Assembly (NCBI GenBank): GCA_025964775.1 | Contig: JAOPYE010000040.1 | Span: 248,001-312,000, forward strand | Reading direction: 5' to 3' | Source: Marmoricola sp. | GTDB lineage: Bacteria; Actinomycetota; Actinomycetes; Propionibacteriales; Nocardioidaceae | Length of the DNA stretch: 64,000 bases | Shown: positions 53,680-63,976 of the stretch, one piece after another | Layout of the letters: every line of letters begins with the position of its first letter | Numbering within the stretch: the stretch's first letter is position 1 | Program-made: the position numbers and the translations under genes | The notes under the pieces: generated by a model | The model's database searches: none | What the model was told of the DNA's origin: nothing | The model's input: only the letters and a program-made list of their open reading frames with translations

Positions 53680-54339
53680 GTGTCCACGAAGACCTACGAC
53701 CAGTACTGCGGGATCGCTGCGGCCCTCGACGTGATCGGGGACCGCTGGACGATCCTGATCCTCCGTGAGCTCTCCTTCGGCGAGCAGCGCTTCACCGATC
53801 TGCGCACCGGTCTTCCGGGGATCGCGACGAACCTGCTCTCCGAGCGCCTCCGGTCCCTGGAGGACGCGGGACTGGTCGAGCAGCGCGAGCTGCCCGCTCC
53901 CGCAGCCCGGATGGTCTACGCGCTGACGAGGACCGGTCGGCGGATCAACCCCGTGCTGCGGTCACTGGCCGAGTTCGGACTGCCCTTCCTCGACGAGCCG
54001 CTCGAGGGCCACGTCCGCCCGCGGATGGCGATCTTCGGCGGCCTCGCCTCCCTCCTGGATCCGGCAGCCGCGGTCGGCCTCGACCTGCGGATCCGGTTCG
54101 ACCTCGACGATGAGCAGCACTGGCTCGAGGTGCGCGACGGGAGGCTGGTGCGCGCGGACCAGACCGCGACACCGGACCTGACCTTCACCGGCAGCGCAGC
54201 GGCACTGGTCGAGCTGTGCCGGGGTGCGAGCCCCGAGGCCCTCGGCGAACGACTTCTGATCGAGGGGAGCGCCGAGGCTCGCAAGGCGTTCGCGCGCTGC
54301 TTCCTGGCCAAGGCTTCCCGGATCATGGCCCTGCGCTGA
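53680..54339 (+). CDS. HxlR-family transcriptional regulator
   Basis: YCGIAAALDVIGDRWTILILRELSFGEQRFTDLRTGLPGIATNLLSERLRSLEDAGLVEQ; C-terminal SCP2-like segment. Confidence 0.93.
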   Translation: MSTKTYDQYCGIAAALDVIGDRWTILILRELSFGEQRFTDLRTGLPGIATNLLSERLRSLEDAGLVEQRELPAPAARMVYALTRTGRRINPVLRSLAEFGLPFLDEPLEGHVRPRMAIFGGLASLLDPAAAVGLDLRIRFDLDDEQHWLEVRDGRLVRADQTATPDLTFTGSAAALVELCRGASPEALGERLLIEGSAEARKAFARCFLAKASRIMALR

Positions 54340-54372
54340 GTCCGGGCGACGTCCGCCTCTAGGATCGCGGCC

Positions 54373-55149
54373 ATGGACATCAGTGGAAAGAGTGCAATCG
54401 TCACCGGTGGCGCCTCCGGCATCGGAGCAGCCGCCGCCCGCCAGCTCGCCGCCAAGGGCGCGGTCGTCGTCATCGCGGACCTGAACGCCGAGGCCGGCGA
54501 GGCGCTGGCCAAGGAGATCGGCGGTGCGTTCGTCACCGTCGACGTCACCAACACCGAGCAGATCCAGACCGCGGTCAACACCGCCGTCGAGCTCGCCCCG
54601 CTGTGGGCCCTGGTGAACTCGGCCGGGATCGGCTGGGCCCAGCGCACCATCGGGCGCGACGGCAACCCCGACTCGGCGCACAACCTGGACGCCTTCAAGA
54701 AGGTCATCTCGATCAACCTGATCGGCACCTTCGACGCCGTCCGCCTCGCGGCCACCGCGATGAGCCTGAACGAGCCGAACGAGAGCGGCGAGCGCGGCGC
54801 GATCGTCAACATGGCCTCGGTCGCCGCCTTCGACGGCCAGATCGGCCAGGCGTCGTACTCGGCCTCCAAGGGTGGCGTCGTCGGCATGACCCTTCCGGTC
54901 GCGCGCGACCTGTCGGCCGCCGGCATCCGTCTCAACACGATCGCACCGGGCCTGATCGACACCCCGATCTACGGTGAGGGTCCGGAGTCGGAGGCGTTCA
55001 AGGCCAACCTCGGCCAGAACGTGCTCTTCCCGAAGCGCCTGGGCCAGGCCAGCGAGCTGGCCAGCATGGTCGTCGAGCTGGTCACCAACTCCTACATGAA
55101 CGCCGAGACCGTCCGGGTCGACGGCGGCATCCGGATGCCCCCCAAGTAA
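54373..55149 (+). CDS. SDR-family oxidoreductase (3-hydroxyacyl-CoA dehydrogenase type 2-like)
   Basis: AIVTGGASGIGAAAARQLAAKGAVVVIADLNAEAGEALA; YSASKGGVVGMTLPVARDLSAAGIRLNTIAPGLIDTP. Confidence 0.93.
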   Translation: MDISGKSAIVTGGASGIGAAAARQLAAKGAVVVIADLNAEAGEALAKEIGGAFVTVDVTNTEQIQTAVNTAVELAPLWALVNSAGIGWAQRTIGRDGNPDSAHNLDAFKKVISINLIGTFDAVRLAATAMSLNEPNESGERGAIVNMASVAAFDGQIGQASYSASKGGVVGMTLPVARDLSAAGIRLNTIAPGLIDTPIYGEGPESEAFKANLGQNVLFPKRLGQASELASMVVELVTNSYMNAETVRVDGGIRMPPK

Positions 55150-55153
55150 CCAA

Positions 55154-55224
55154 TCGCGATAGTCCGGCACGTTCTGGCCCCTCGGATCGCCCAATCGGGG
55201 CCAGAACGTGCCGGACTATCGCGA
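55154..55224. terminator. Perfect 28-bp inverted repeat (terminator-like or structural)
   Basis: TCGCGATAGTCCGGCACGTTCTGGCCCC - 15 nt - GGGGCCAGAACGTGCCGGACTATCGCGA; no U-tract. Confidence 0.6.
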
Positions 55225-55402
55225 CCACGAGCGACCGAACGCCCGGCCGACCCTCGTTGCAGTGCGTAACTGCACCAAGGCCTGTCGGGCGTTCGTGGTC
55301 CCCGCCGTCTGCTTGTTCCCTACCCTCGTTGCGCGGGTTTCATGCATCCGCGGGGGCAACTCGTTCGCGCCGGGCGGCCTGCGTCCTTACTCTTGAGGAC
55401 AT

Positions 55403-56869
55403 ATGACGAACGCACCTGAAGACTTCGACCTCGAAGCAGAGCTCGCCGAGACCGCCGGCTGGGATTCCGAGGTCGACCCCGAGGAGCGCCGCGACGAGCG
55501 CACCGACCAGACGACCGGCTCGATGGATCTGGCCGAGCGGCACGCCCTGCGGCGCGTCGTGGGCCTGTCCACCGAGCTCGAGGACATCTCCGAGGTCGAG
55601 TACCGCCAGCTGCGGCTCGAGCGCGTCGTCCTGGTCGGCGTGTGGACCGAGGGCACTGTGGAGGACGCTGAGAACTCCATGGCCGAGCTCGCAGCTCTCG
55701 CCGAGACGGCCGGCTCCCAAGTGCTCGAGAACGTCTACCAACGCCGTGACAAGCCCGACCCGGCCACCTACATCGGCCGCGGCAAGGTCGAGGGCGTCCG
55801 CGAGATCGTCCGGGCCACCGGCGCCGACACCGTGATCATGGACGGCGAGCTCGCGCCGAGCCAGCTGAGGAACCTCGAGGACAAGCTCAAGGTCAAGGTG
55901 GTCGACCGGACCGCGCTGATCCTCGACATCTTCGCCCAGCACGCGAAGTCCAAGGAGGGCCAGGCGCAGGTCGAGCTGGCCCAGCTGTCCTACATGAAGC
56001 AGCGCCTGCGCGGTTGGGGCAGCAGCCTGTCGCGCCAGGCCGGCGGCATCGGCGGACGTGGTCCCGGTGAGACCAAGATCGAGACCGACCGCCGGCGGAT
56101 CAACGACAAGGTCGCCAAGCTGCGCCGTGAGCTCGCGCACATGAAGACCACCCGTCAGACCAAGCGCAACGAACGCCGGCGCAACTCGATCCCGAGCGTC
56201 GCGATCGCCGGGTACACCAACGCGGGCAAGTCCTCGCTGCTCAACCGGCTCACCGATGCGGGCGTTCTGGTCGAGGACTCGCTGTTCGCGACCCTGGACC
56301 CGACCACACGCCGTACGACGACCTCCGACGGCCGCATCTACACGATGAGCGACACCGTCGGCTTCGTGCGGCACCTGCCCCACGACCTGATCGAGGCGTT
56401 CCGCAGCACCCTGGAGGAGGTGGCCGAGGCCGACCTGGTGGTGCATGTCGTCGACGGCTCGCACCCCGACCCCGAAGGCCAGCTCTCGGCCGTCCGGGCG
56501 GTCTTCGCCGACATCGACGCGAGCTCGGTCAAGGAGCTCGTCGTGATCAACAAGGCCGACCTGGCCGACCCGATCACGCTGTCCCGGTTGCGCCAGCGCG
56601 AGCCGCACTCGGTGGTCTGCTCGGCCAAGACGGGCGAGGGCATCGAGGACGTGCTCGCGGCGATCGAGGGCGACCTGCCCCGGCCCGATGTGGACGTGCG
56701 GCTGCTGCTTCCCTACAGCCGCGGCGACCTGGTGAGCCGGATCCACGACCACGGCGAGGTCCTGACCATCGACCACACCGGCGACGGCACGCTGATCCGC
56801 GCCCGGGTCAGCGAAGCGTTCGCCGGCGAGCTGGAGCTCTACACCCTGACCGGTACGCCGGAAGCGTGA
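55403..56869 (+). CDS. hflX: GTPase HflX
   Basis: GWGSSLSRQAGGIGGRGPGETKIETDRRRI; VAIAGYTNAGKSSLLNRLT. Confidence 0.96.
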   Translation: MTNAPEDFDLEAELAETAGWDSEVDPEERRDERTDQTTGSMDLAERHALRRVVGLSTELEDISEVEYRQLRLERVVLVGVWTEGTVEDAENSMAELAALAETAGSQVLENVYQRRDKPDPATYIGRGKVEGVREIVRATGADTVIMDGELAPSQLRNLEDKLKVKVVDRTALILDIFAQHAKSKEGQAQVELAQLSYMKQRLRGWGSSLSRQAGGIGGRGPGETKIETDRRRINDKVAKLRRELAHMKTTRQTKRNERRRNSIPSVAIAGYTNAGKSSLLNRLTDAGVLVEDSLFATLDPTTRRTTTSDGRIYTMSDTVGFVRHLPHDLIEAFRSTLEEVAEADLVVHVVDGSHPDPEGQLSAVRAVFADIDASSVKELVVINKADLADPITLSRLRQREPHSVVCSAKTGEGIEDVLAAIEGDLPRPDVDVRLLLPYSRGDLVSRIHDHGEVLTIDHTGDGTLIRARVSEAFAGELELYTLTGTPEA

Positions 56870-56897
56870 CCGGCTGGCCGTGAATAGGGTCGCGGGC

Positions 56898-57602
56898 ATG
56901 AAGCGACCGGTCACGCTGGTACTCGTCGTCCTGCTGGCCTGCACCGGTCTGCTCTCCGCATCCGCCTGGGCGGCCGCCGACCCCATGACGATCACGGCGT
57001 ACGAGGCCGACTACACGGTGTCGGCGACCGGGGACCTGAGGGTCGCCGAGACGCTGACCGTGAACTTCTCGATGCCCCGGCACGGCATCTTCCGGACGTT
57101 CGATCCCTTCACCCCGGGGCCGGAAGCCGTCACCGTGACCCGTGACGGGAAGCCGGAGCAGTTCTCTGCCGAGCCGCTCGCCGACGGCAGCGCCAACGAG
57201 ATCAAGATCGGCGACCCGAACGTGACGATCACCGGCACCCACGTCTACCGGATCGGCTACCGGTTGAGGTCGGCGGTCGATCCAGGACGATTCTTCTGGT
57301 CCGTCATCCCTGGAGAGTGGGACGCGATGATCGACCGGGCGCACATCGTGGTGCATCTGCCCTATCGTGCCTCCGCGCTGCTGTGCACCATCGGTGTGCC
57401 CGGGGTCCGGCCGTGTCACGCGACCGGTGCGGACACGCCTACGGTCCGGCTCACCACCGGACCCCTTGAGCCGAGGACTGGCGTGACCATCACGACAGTC
57501 GCGGCAGGACTCCTCGCCCCGGCCGCAGGGGGGATCACGTCGAGCAGCACCTGGTCGGCGCGCTTCCTGGTCCTTCTTCGTTCGCTGGGTGTGCGCTTCT
57601 GA
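56898..57602 (+). CDS. Truncated DUF2207-type secreted protein
   Basis: Signal peptide; MTITAYEADYTVSATGDLRVAETLTVNFSMPRHGIFRTFDPF aligns with the next gene but lacks its TM and C-terminal regions. Confidence 0.75.
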   Translation: MKRPVTLVLVVLLACTGLLSASAWAAADPMTITAYEADYTVSATGDLRVAETLTVNFSMPRHGIFRTFDPFTPGPEAVTVTRDGKPEQFSAEPLADGSANEIKIGDPNVTITGTHVYRIGYRLRSAVDPGRFFWSVIPGEWDAMIDRAHIVVHLPYRASALLCTIGVPGVRPCHATGADTPTVRLTTGPLEPRTGVTITTVAAGLLAPAAGGITSSSTWSARFLVLLRSLGVRF

Positions 57603-57620
57603 CCTCGGTAGTGTCATCGC

Positions 57621-59354
57621 ATGAAGAAGATCGTCGGCTGGGTGGCAGGCTTGATCGTCCTGGTCGTCGTGATCCTCATCGGCGGTGTCGATTTCTCCAG
57701 CAGCACCATCACCACGGATACTGCGGAGATCACCGACTACCAGGCCGCGTTCGACGTGGCGGCCGACGGCGAGCTCAAGGTCGTGGAGACCCTGACCGTG
57801 AACTTCCCGGACTACAAGCACGGGATCTTCCGGTTCTTCGACACCCGGTTCCCCGGGCAGCCCAAGGACCGGGTGCTGCCGACGGACATCCAGGTCACGA
57901 TGGACAACCAGGCCGAGCCCTTCTCCCTGCACACCGAGAACCGTGGTCGCTACCAGGTCGCGCAGATCGGGTCGGCCGACACCACGATCACCGGCACTCA
58001 CGTCTACCAGATCAGCTACGACATCAAGGGCGCACTGATCAAGGGCACCACCACGACGACCCAGTTCTACTGGAACCTGATCCCCGGCGGCTGGCGCAAC
58101 ACCATCGACAAGTCCGAGCTGACGGTGCACCTGCCGGCCGCTGCGTCGGACCTGAAATGCGTCGTGGGAGTGGGATCGGGCAGCCCCTGCACCGCGGCCG
58201 GTCAGAGCTCCACCAACCTCAGGGTCGTCACCGGTCAGCTCGCCCCGAACACCCCGGTGACGATCAGCGCCGGCATGAACATCCCGACCCCGGCCGCGAA
58301 CACGCTGCCGTGGAGCAGCAGCCTGGACCCGATCCTCGGGCGGCACCCGGCACTGCTGGTGATCATCTTCGTCCTCGCCGCCCTGCTCGCCCTGGGTGGC
58401 GCGCTCCTGAGCCGCTCGACCAAGGAAGAAGATCCCGCGTTCCCGCTGCTCTACGCCCCACCGGACGGGATCGGGCCCGCCCAGGCGTCGTACATCCTGA
58501 CCGAGACCCTGCACAAGAAGGCGTTCATCGGCACGCTCATGTACGCCGCCGAGCAGGGTGCCATCGACCTCAAGCTGGAGGACCAGAGCTGGACGGTCAC
58601 CGGCGCGGCCGACACGAGCACCTGGACCAAGATCGACGGGGTCACCCAGCAGACGCTGATGAGCCTCGGCATCAACGCACCCGGGGCGAGCTTCACGTCC
58701 TCGCCGACGTCGGTGTCGGCCGGACAGCAGCTGAAAGGCGCGCTGTCCGCCTTCGACTCGAACACGAAGGGATGGGCGAAGATCGACGGCTTCATGGTCG
58801 GCAGCGGCCTGGGTGCCGGCGGCATCGTGGTCTTCGCGCTGACCTGGATCCTGACGATCTACCTCGGTGCCTTCAACCCGCTGCACATGTCGATCATCGC
58901 CGTCGTTCCCGGACTGTTCGGGATCACCTCGATGGGCCTGGCCGCGACGGGTTCCGGCACCAAGCGCACCGCCACCGGTCGCGACCTGTGGTCGCGCGCG
59001 GGCGGGTTCCGGCGGATCCTGTCGACCGAGTCGGCCGAGAACCGTTTCGACTTCTCCGGGCGCAAGGAGCTGTACATCTCGTTCCTGCCGTGGGCGGTCG
59101 CGTTCGACTGCGCGGACACCTGGGCCAGGAAGTACAAGCTGGAGACCAGTGAGGAGCCGCCGACGCCGAACTACTTCCTCGGGTACAGCGCCCTGTACGC
59201 CGGGAGCGCGATCGGCAGCATGGTCGATTCCTTCGATTCCTCGATGTCCTCGGCGGTGTCGGCGTACGACGCCACCCAGAGCTCGTCGTCCGGCGGCGGG
59301 GGCGGGTTCGGCGGCGGAGGAGGCGGCGGAGGCGGCGGCGGAGGCTCGTGGTGA
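57621..59354 (+). CDS. DUF2207 domain membrane protein with Gly-rich C-terminus
   Basis: TAEITDYQAAFDVAADGELKVVETLTVNFPDYKHGIFRFFDTRF...GGGGGFGGGGGGGGGGGGSW. Confidence 0.9.
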   Translation: MKKIVGWVAGLIVLVVVILIGGVDFSSSTITTDTAEITDYQAAFDVAADGELKVVETLTVNFPDYKHGIFRFFDTRFPGQPKDRVLPTDIQVTMDNQAEPFSLHTENRGRYQVAQIGSADTTITGTHVYQISYDIKGALIKGTTTTTQFYWNLIPGGWRNTIDKSELTVHLPAAASDLKCVVGVGSGSPCTAAGQSSTNLRVVTGQLAPNTPVTISAGMNIPTPAANTLPWSSSLDPILGRHPALLVIIFVLAALLALGGALLSRSTKEEDPAFPLLYAPPDGIGPAQASYILTETLHKKAFIGTLMYAAEQGAIDLKLEDQSWTVTGAADTSTWTKIDGVTQQTLMSLGINAPGASFTSSPTSVSAGQQLKGALSAFDSNTKGWAKIDGFMVGSGLGAGGIVVFALTWILTIYLGAFNPLHMSIIAVVPGLFGITSMGLAATGSGTKRTATGRDLWSRAGGFRRILSTESAENRFDFSGRKELYISFLPWAVAFDCADTWARKYKLETSEEPPTPNYFLGYSALYAGSAIGSMVDSFDSSMSSAVSAYDATQSSSSGGGGGFGGGGGGGGGGGGSW

Positions 59355-59410
59355 CCCACGAGTAGTGACCGTCCTGTTCAATAGTCTCGAACCCCGAGAA
59401 AGGGAGTCCC

Positions 59411-60052
59411 ATGATCGTCGCAATTGTCATCGTCGTCATCGTCGTGCTGCTGGTCCTGTTCGGCATCTCCGGCTTCAACAAGCTGCGCAAGGCCGACATC
59501 GGGGCGCAGGAGGCCCTGGGCGGGATCGACGTCCAGCTGACCCGGCGTGCCGACCTGATCCCGAACCTGGTCGAGACCGTCAAGGGGTACGCCGCGCACG
59601 AGTCCGGCGTCTTCGAGGCCGTCACCCAGGCCCGGGCCGGCCTGGCCGCTGCCGCCAAGGGTGACGACGTCCAGGCCAAGGCCGCCGCCGACCAGGCCCT
59701 GAGCCAGGCGCTCGTCCGGGTCAACGCGGTCGCCGAGGCGTACCCGGACCTGAAGGCCAACCAGCAGTTCCTCGACCTGCAGGCGCAGCTGAAGGACACC
59801 GAGGACAAGATCTCGTTCGCGCGGACCTACTACAACGACGCGGTCGCGACGCTCAACAAGATCGTCGTCACCGTGCCCACCATGTTCTTCGCGGGCATGG
59901 CCAGCGTGAAGACGCGCACGTTCTACGAGGCCCCGGCCGGTCAGGACGTCGCCCCGAGCGTCAACTTCGGTACGCCGACCTCGCCGCCGGCTGCTGCTGC
60001 CCCTGCCGCTCCGGCTGCTCCCGAGGCTCCGGCCGCACCGCCGACCGCCTGA
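59411..60052 (+). CDS. LemA family protein
   Basis: FNKLRKADIGAQEALGGIDVQLTRRADLIPNLVETVKGYAAHESGVFEAVTQARA...FARTYYNDAVATLNKIVVTVPT. Confidence 0.95.
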   Translation: MIVAIVIVVIVVLLVLFGISGFNKLRKADIGAQEALGGIDVQLTRRADLIPNLVETVKGYAAHESGVFEAVTQARAGLAAAAKGDDVQAKAAADQALSQALVRVNAVAEAYPDLKANQQFLDLQAQLKDTEDKISFARTYYNDAVATLNKIVVTVPTMFFAGMASVKTRTFYEAPAGQDVAPSVNFGTPTSPPAAAAPAAPAAPEAPAAPPTA

Positions 60053-60069
60053 GGTAACCCAGCCTCGAC

Positions 60070-60873
60070 CTAACCGGCCCCGACCACGTCCGTCTCGCTG
60101 AGGCGCTGCGCGATCCAGATCGGTACGGCGGACAGCACGATCAGCGTGGCTGCGACGACGTTGACGACCGGTGTCTGGTTGGGACGGAAGAGGTTCTGGA
60201 AGATCCAGATCGGCAACGTCTGCTCGTGGCCGCCTGCCGTGAACGTGGTCACGATGATCTCGTCGAACGACAGCGCGAACGACAGCAGGCCTCCGGCGAG
60301 CAGCGCAGAGCGGAGCAGCGGGTAGGTGACCAGCCAGAAGGTCGTCGATGGTCGGGCGCCGAGGTCGGCCGAGGCTTCCTCCAGGCTCGAGGACATCCGG
60401 CGCAGCCGTGCCTGGACGTTGTTGAACACGGTGACGATGCAGAACGTCGCATGGGCGACCACGATCGTGAAGAAGCCGAGCGAGAGCCCGAAGATCGTGG
60501 TGAACGCGTTGTTGAGCGCCAGCCCGGTGACGATCCCGGGCAGCGCGATCGGCAGGATGATCAGCAGCGAGACCGCGTTGCGGCCGAAGAAGTGGGCCCG
60601 CTGCAGCGCCATCGCGGCCATCGTGCCGAGCACCAGGGCGATGGCGGTGGCGAGCAGGCCGACCTCGACGCTGACCAGCAGTGCGTGCCGGGCGCCCGTG
60701 GAGTGCCCGGCCGCGTTCCACCAGCGCAGGGTCAGGCCGCTCGGCGGCCAGGCGAAGGACTTGCTGACGTTGAAGGAGTTCAGCACCACCAGGGCCAGGG
60801 GCACGTACACGATCACCAGCACCAGCACGGTGCAGGCGGCGAGCCCGGCCTTGAGGCGTCCGCTGATCGTCAT
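60070..60873 (-). CDS. Polyamine-type ABC transporter permease (PotC-like)
   Basis: VYVPLALVVLNSFNVSKSFAWPPSGLTLRWW...LEEASADLGARPSTTFWLVTYPLLRSALLAGGLLSFALSFDEIIVTTF. Confidence 0.92.
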   Translation of the reverse strand: MTISGRLKAGLAACTVLVLVIVYVPLALVVLNSFNVSKSFAWPPSGLTLRWWNAAGHSTGARHALLVSVEVGLLATAIALVLGTMAAMALQRAHFFGRNAVSLLIILPIALPGIVTGLALNNAFTTIFGLSLGFFTIVVAHATFCIVTVFNNVQARLRRMSSSLEEASADLGARPSTTFWLVTYPLLRSALLAGGLLSFALSFDEIIVTTFTAGGHEQTLPIWIFQNLFRPNQTPVVNVVAATLIVLSAVPIWIAQRLSETDVVGAG

Positions 60874-60883
60874 CGGCGGCTCC

Positions 60884-61717
60884 TCACAGGTTCTCCAGGG
60901 CGCCGGTACGGCGGACGATGCCGAGGTAGCCGAGCATGACGACCACCGGTACGACCGCATAGGCAGCAGCGAAGGGCAGGTTGTTGGCGACGCCGTAGTT
61001 GTCTGCGACCACGTTCCCGAGCATCTGCGTCGGCCCGCCGACGATCTTCACCGCGATGTAGTCGCCCATCGTCAGCGAGAACGTGAAGATCGACCCGGCC
61101 ACCAGTGCCGGGAAGACCGACGGCAGCACCACCCGACGGAACGTGGCACGTGCCGGGGCGCCGAGGTCACTGCTGGCTTCGAGCAGTGAGTCCGGGAGTT
61201 TCTCCATGCCCGCGAAGACCGGAAGGATCATGTACGGCAGCCACAGGTAGGCGAGCGTGATCACCAGCCCCGTCAGGCCGTAGCCCGGTGAGATTCCCAG
61301 CCAGGACAGCGGGCCGGACGTCGAGAGCATGCCGCGCCACGCGTAGGCCTTGACCAGGTACGAGGCCCACAAGGGCATCAGCACCGCGATCACCAGCAGC
61401 CGTCTCAGCCGGGGGCTGGCGACCTTGGCCATGAAGAACGCGATCGGCAGCGCCAGCACCGCGTCGACGAGCGTGACGAGCACCGCGACGCCGAGGGTGC
61501 GCAGCGTGATCGTGCGGTAGACCGAGGCCTGGAGCAGCTCACGGAAGTTGTCGAGCGTGAACACCCGGACCAGGTCGCCGGTGAACTCGTTGGTCGTCCA
61601 GAACGCCGCGAGGAAGAGCGCGCCCAAGGCCCCGAGGTAGGCAACTCCGAGCCACAGCAGCGGGGGCAGCAGGAGCAGCCCCGTCCTGGGTCCGGGGGGC
61701 CTTGGGCGCGTCGACAT
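60884..61717 (-). CDS. Polyamine-type ABC transporter permease (PotB-like)
   Basis: LLEASSDLGAPARATFRRVVLPSVFPALVAGSIFTFSLTMGDYIAVKIVGG. Confidence 0.92.
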   Translation of the reverse strand: MSTRPRPPGPRTGLLLLPPLLWLGVAYLGALGALFLAAFWTTNEFTGDLVRVFTLDNFRELLQASVYRTITLRTLGVAVLVTLVDAVLALPIAFFMAKVASPRLRRLLVIAVLMPLWASYLVKAYAWRGMLSTSGPLSWLGISPGYGLTGLVITLAYLWLPYMILPVFAGMEKLPDSLLEASSDLGAPARATFRRVVLPSVFPALVAGSIFTFSLTMGDYIAVKIVGGPTQMLGNVVADNYGVANNLPFAAAYAVVPVVVMLGYLGIVRRTGALENL

Positions 61718-61727
61718 CAGTGCTGGC

Positions 61728-62921
61728 TCAGCCCTTGATCGCGGTCCAGGCCTGCGTCCAGTCGGCGTACGTCGTGCACTTCACGTTCGTACGTCCGTCA
61801 AGACACGTCGAGACCGGCGTGGTCCAGTACCAGAGCTTCTTGGCGTAGGCCTCGTCGCCGGCGTGGAACGTCGTGCAGAACGACGAGTCCTTGTCGGTGG
61901 TCGCGATCACGTCGCACGCCTTCGCGTTGGCCGGGGCCTCGCCGAAGTAGTACGCCGAGGCCGCGTTGCCCGCCGGACCGCCGATGTAGTCCAGCCAGGC
62001 GTACGCGCAGTTCGGGTGCTTGGACTTGCTCGCGATCATCCAGGTGTCCGACCAGCCGGTCGAGCCCTCCCTCGGGACGAACGCCTTGATCGGCTTCTTG
62101 TCGGCCGCGATCAGGTTCACGATGAACTGCCACGACGTACCGATCACCGAGTCGCCGTTCTCGAACGCCTGCTGCTGCTTGAGGTAGTCCGACCAGTACT
62201 CCGAGACCTGGTGACGCTGGGTCTTCAGGATCGCCACCGCCGCGGCGAGTTGCGTGGCGTCCAGCGCGTAGGGGTTCTTGATACCGAGGCTAGGCTGGGT
62301 GTTCTTCAGGTACAACGCGGCGTCGGCGATGTAGATGGGGGAGTCGTACGGCGTGATCTTGCCGGCGTACGGAGAGGTCGGCGAGAAGACGCTCGCCCAG
62401 CTCGTCGGCGCGGGCTTGACCACGTTGGGGTTGTAGGTCAGCAGGTTCGCGCCCCAGCCCTGCGGCATCCCGTACATCTGGCCGTTGACCGAGTTGTACG
62501 GCTGGTTCTTCAGGAAGCTGCGGATGTCGCCGTAGTTCTTGAGCAACGAGGTGTTGACCGGTGCCACGTCACCCGCGGCGATCAGGCGCAGCGTGGCGTC
62601 ACCGGACGCCGAGACCACGTCGTAGTCGCCGGTCTTGATCAGGTTGACGGCCTCGTCGGAGGTGCCGAAGTACTTCACCGTCGCCTGGCAGCCCGTCGCC
62701 TTCTCGAACGGTGTCACCCAGTCGGTCTTCGGGTCGTTCGTGCCGTCCTCGGCGTACCCGGGCCATGCCAGGATGCTGACCGCACCCTCGTTGTGCCCGA
62801 GCGACGTGGCCATCGGCACGGCGGGGGCCTTGAACCCGCTCACGGTGCCCGAGTTCCCGCACCCTGTCAGGACGAGTGCACCGACGGTGGCTGCGATGGC
62901 CAGTGTGGTAGCGCGTTTCAT
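61728..62921 (-). CDS. Extracellular substrate-binding protein, spermidine/putrescine type (PotD-like)
   Basis: Lipobox [68 protein letters not shown]. Confidence 0.92.
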   Translation of the reverse strand: MKRATTLAIAATVGALVLTGCGNSGTVSGFKAPAVPMATSLGHNEGAVSILAWPGYAEDGTNDPKTDWVTPFEKATGCQATVKYFGTSDEAVNLIKTGDYDVVSASGDATLRLIAAGDVAPVNTSLLKNYGDIRSFLKNQPYNSVNGQMYGMPQGWGANLLTYNPNVVKPAPTSWASVFSPTSPYAGKITPYDSPIYIADAALYLKNTQPSLGIKNPYALDATQLAAAVAILKTQRHQVSEYWSDYLKQQQAFENGDSVIGTSWQFIVNLIAADKKPIKAFVPREGSTGWSDTWMIASKSKHPNCAYAWLDYIGGPAGNAASAYYFGEAPANAKACDVIATTDKDSSFCTTFHAGDEAYAKKLWYWTTPVSTCLDGRTNVKCTTYADWTQAWTAIKG

Positions 62922-63976
62922 GCGGACTCCTCGGTTGGTGGTTGCAGTTCGATGACGTGCTCCGGGAGCCAGGCCAGCTGGATCCGGTCCCCGCGACGGC
63001 TCACACCGTCGTCGTTCAGGTTCTGTCGGAGCACGGTCAGGGTCGGGGACGCTCCTGACGCATCGGGCGGGGCGTCGAGGTCGACCACGTAGTGGTTGGC
63101 GGAGCCGAGGTAGACGACGTCGCGAATCGTGCCGGCGGCCGTGCTCGCGCCGTCCGGTACGTCGGTGAGGTGGATCTTCTCGGGCCTGATGCTGAACATG
63201 CCCTCGCGCCCGATCACGGTCCTGGCGGCCGCTCCGCTGAGCAGGTTGGAGGTGCCGACGAAGCCGGCCACGAAGGCGCTCGTCGGGCTCTCGTACAGCT
63301 CGCGCGGTGTCGCGACCTGCTGGATCCGGCCCTCGTTGAAGACCGCGATCCGGTCGCTCATGGTGAGCGCTTCCTCCTGGTCGTGGGTGACGAAGACGAA
63401 GGTGATCCCGACCTCGCGCTGGATCTCCTTGAGCTCGATCTGCATCTCCCGTCGCAGCTTGAGGTCCAGGGCTCCCAGCGGTTCGTCGAGCAGCAGGACC
63501 TTCGGACGGTTGACCAGCGCGCGGGCGAGCGCGACCCGCTGCCGCTGACCGCCGGAGAGCTGGCTGGGACGCCGATCGCCGTGGGCGTCGAGCCGGACCG
63601 TGGCCAGCGCCTCGGTGGCGCGGGACCGACGTTCGGCCTTGGCGACCTTCTTGACCCGCAGGCCGTACTCGACGTTCTCGAGCACGCTCATGTGCGGGAA
63701 CAGGGCGTAGTCCTGGAAGACGGTGTTCACGTCGCGGCGGAACGGTGGCATCGCGGTGACGTCGGTGCCCGCGAGCTCGATCCGCCCGGTCGTCGGCTGC
63801 TCGAACCCGGCGATGATCCGCAGCACGGTGGTCTTGCCCGAGCCCGAGGGGCCGAGCATGGAGAAGAACTCGCCGTCGGCGATGTCCAGGCTGATGCCGT
63901 CCACGGCACGGACGGATCCGAAGGTCTTTGCCACGTTCGTCAACCGAATCGATGGCGAAACTGCATGGTCACGCAT
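62918..63976 (-). CDS. Polyamine-type ABC transporter ATPase (PotA-like)
   Basis: [105 protein letters not shown]. Confidence 0.96.
   Translation of the reverse strand: MRDHAVSPSIRLTNVAKTFGSVRAVDGISLDIADGEFFSMLGPSGSGKTTVLRIIAGFEQPTTGRIELAGTDVTAMPPFRRDVNTVFQDYALFPHMSVLENVEYGLRVKKVAKAERRSRATEALATVRLDAHGDRRPSQLSGGQRQRVALARALVNRPKVLLLDEPLGALDLKLRREMQIELKEIQREVGITFVFVTHDQEEALTMSDRIAVFNEGRIQQVATPRELYESPTSAFVAGFVGTSNLLSGAAARTVIGREGMFSIRPEKIHLTDVPDGASTAAGTIRDVVYLGSANHYVVDLDAPPDASGASPTLTVLRQNLNDDGVSRRGDRIQLAWLPEHVIELQPPTEESA

Noticed and set aside
59284-59351. Gly-codon tract GGCGGC... as a possible repeat element
   Set aside because: It is the Gly-rich C-terminus (GGGGGFGGGGGGGGGGGGSW) of the DUF2207 protein, a common feature of this family
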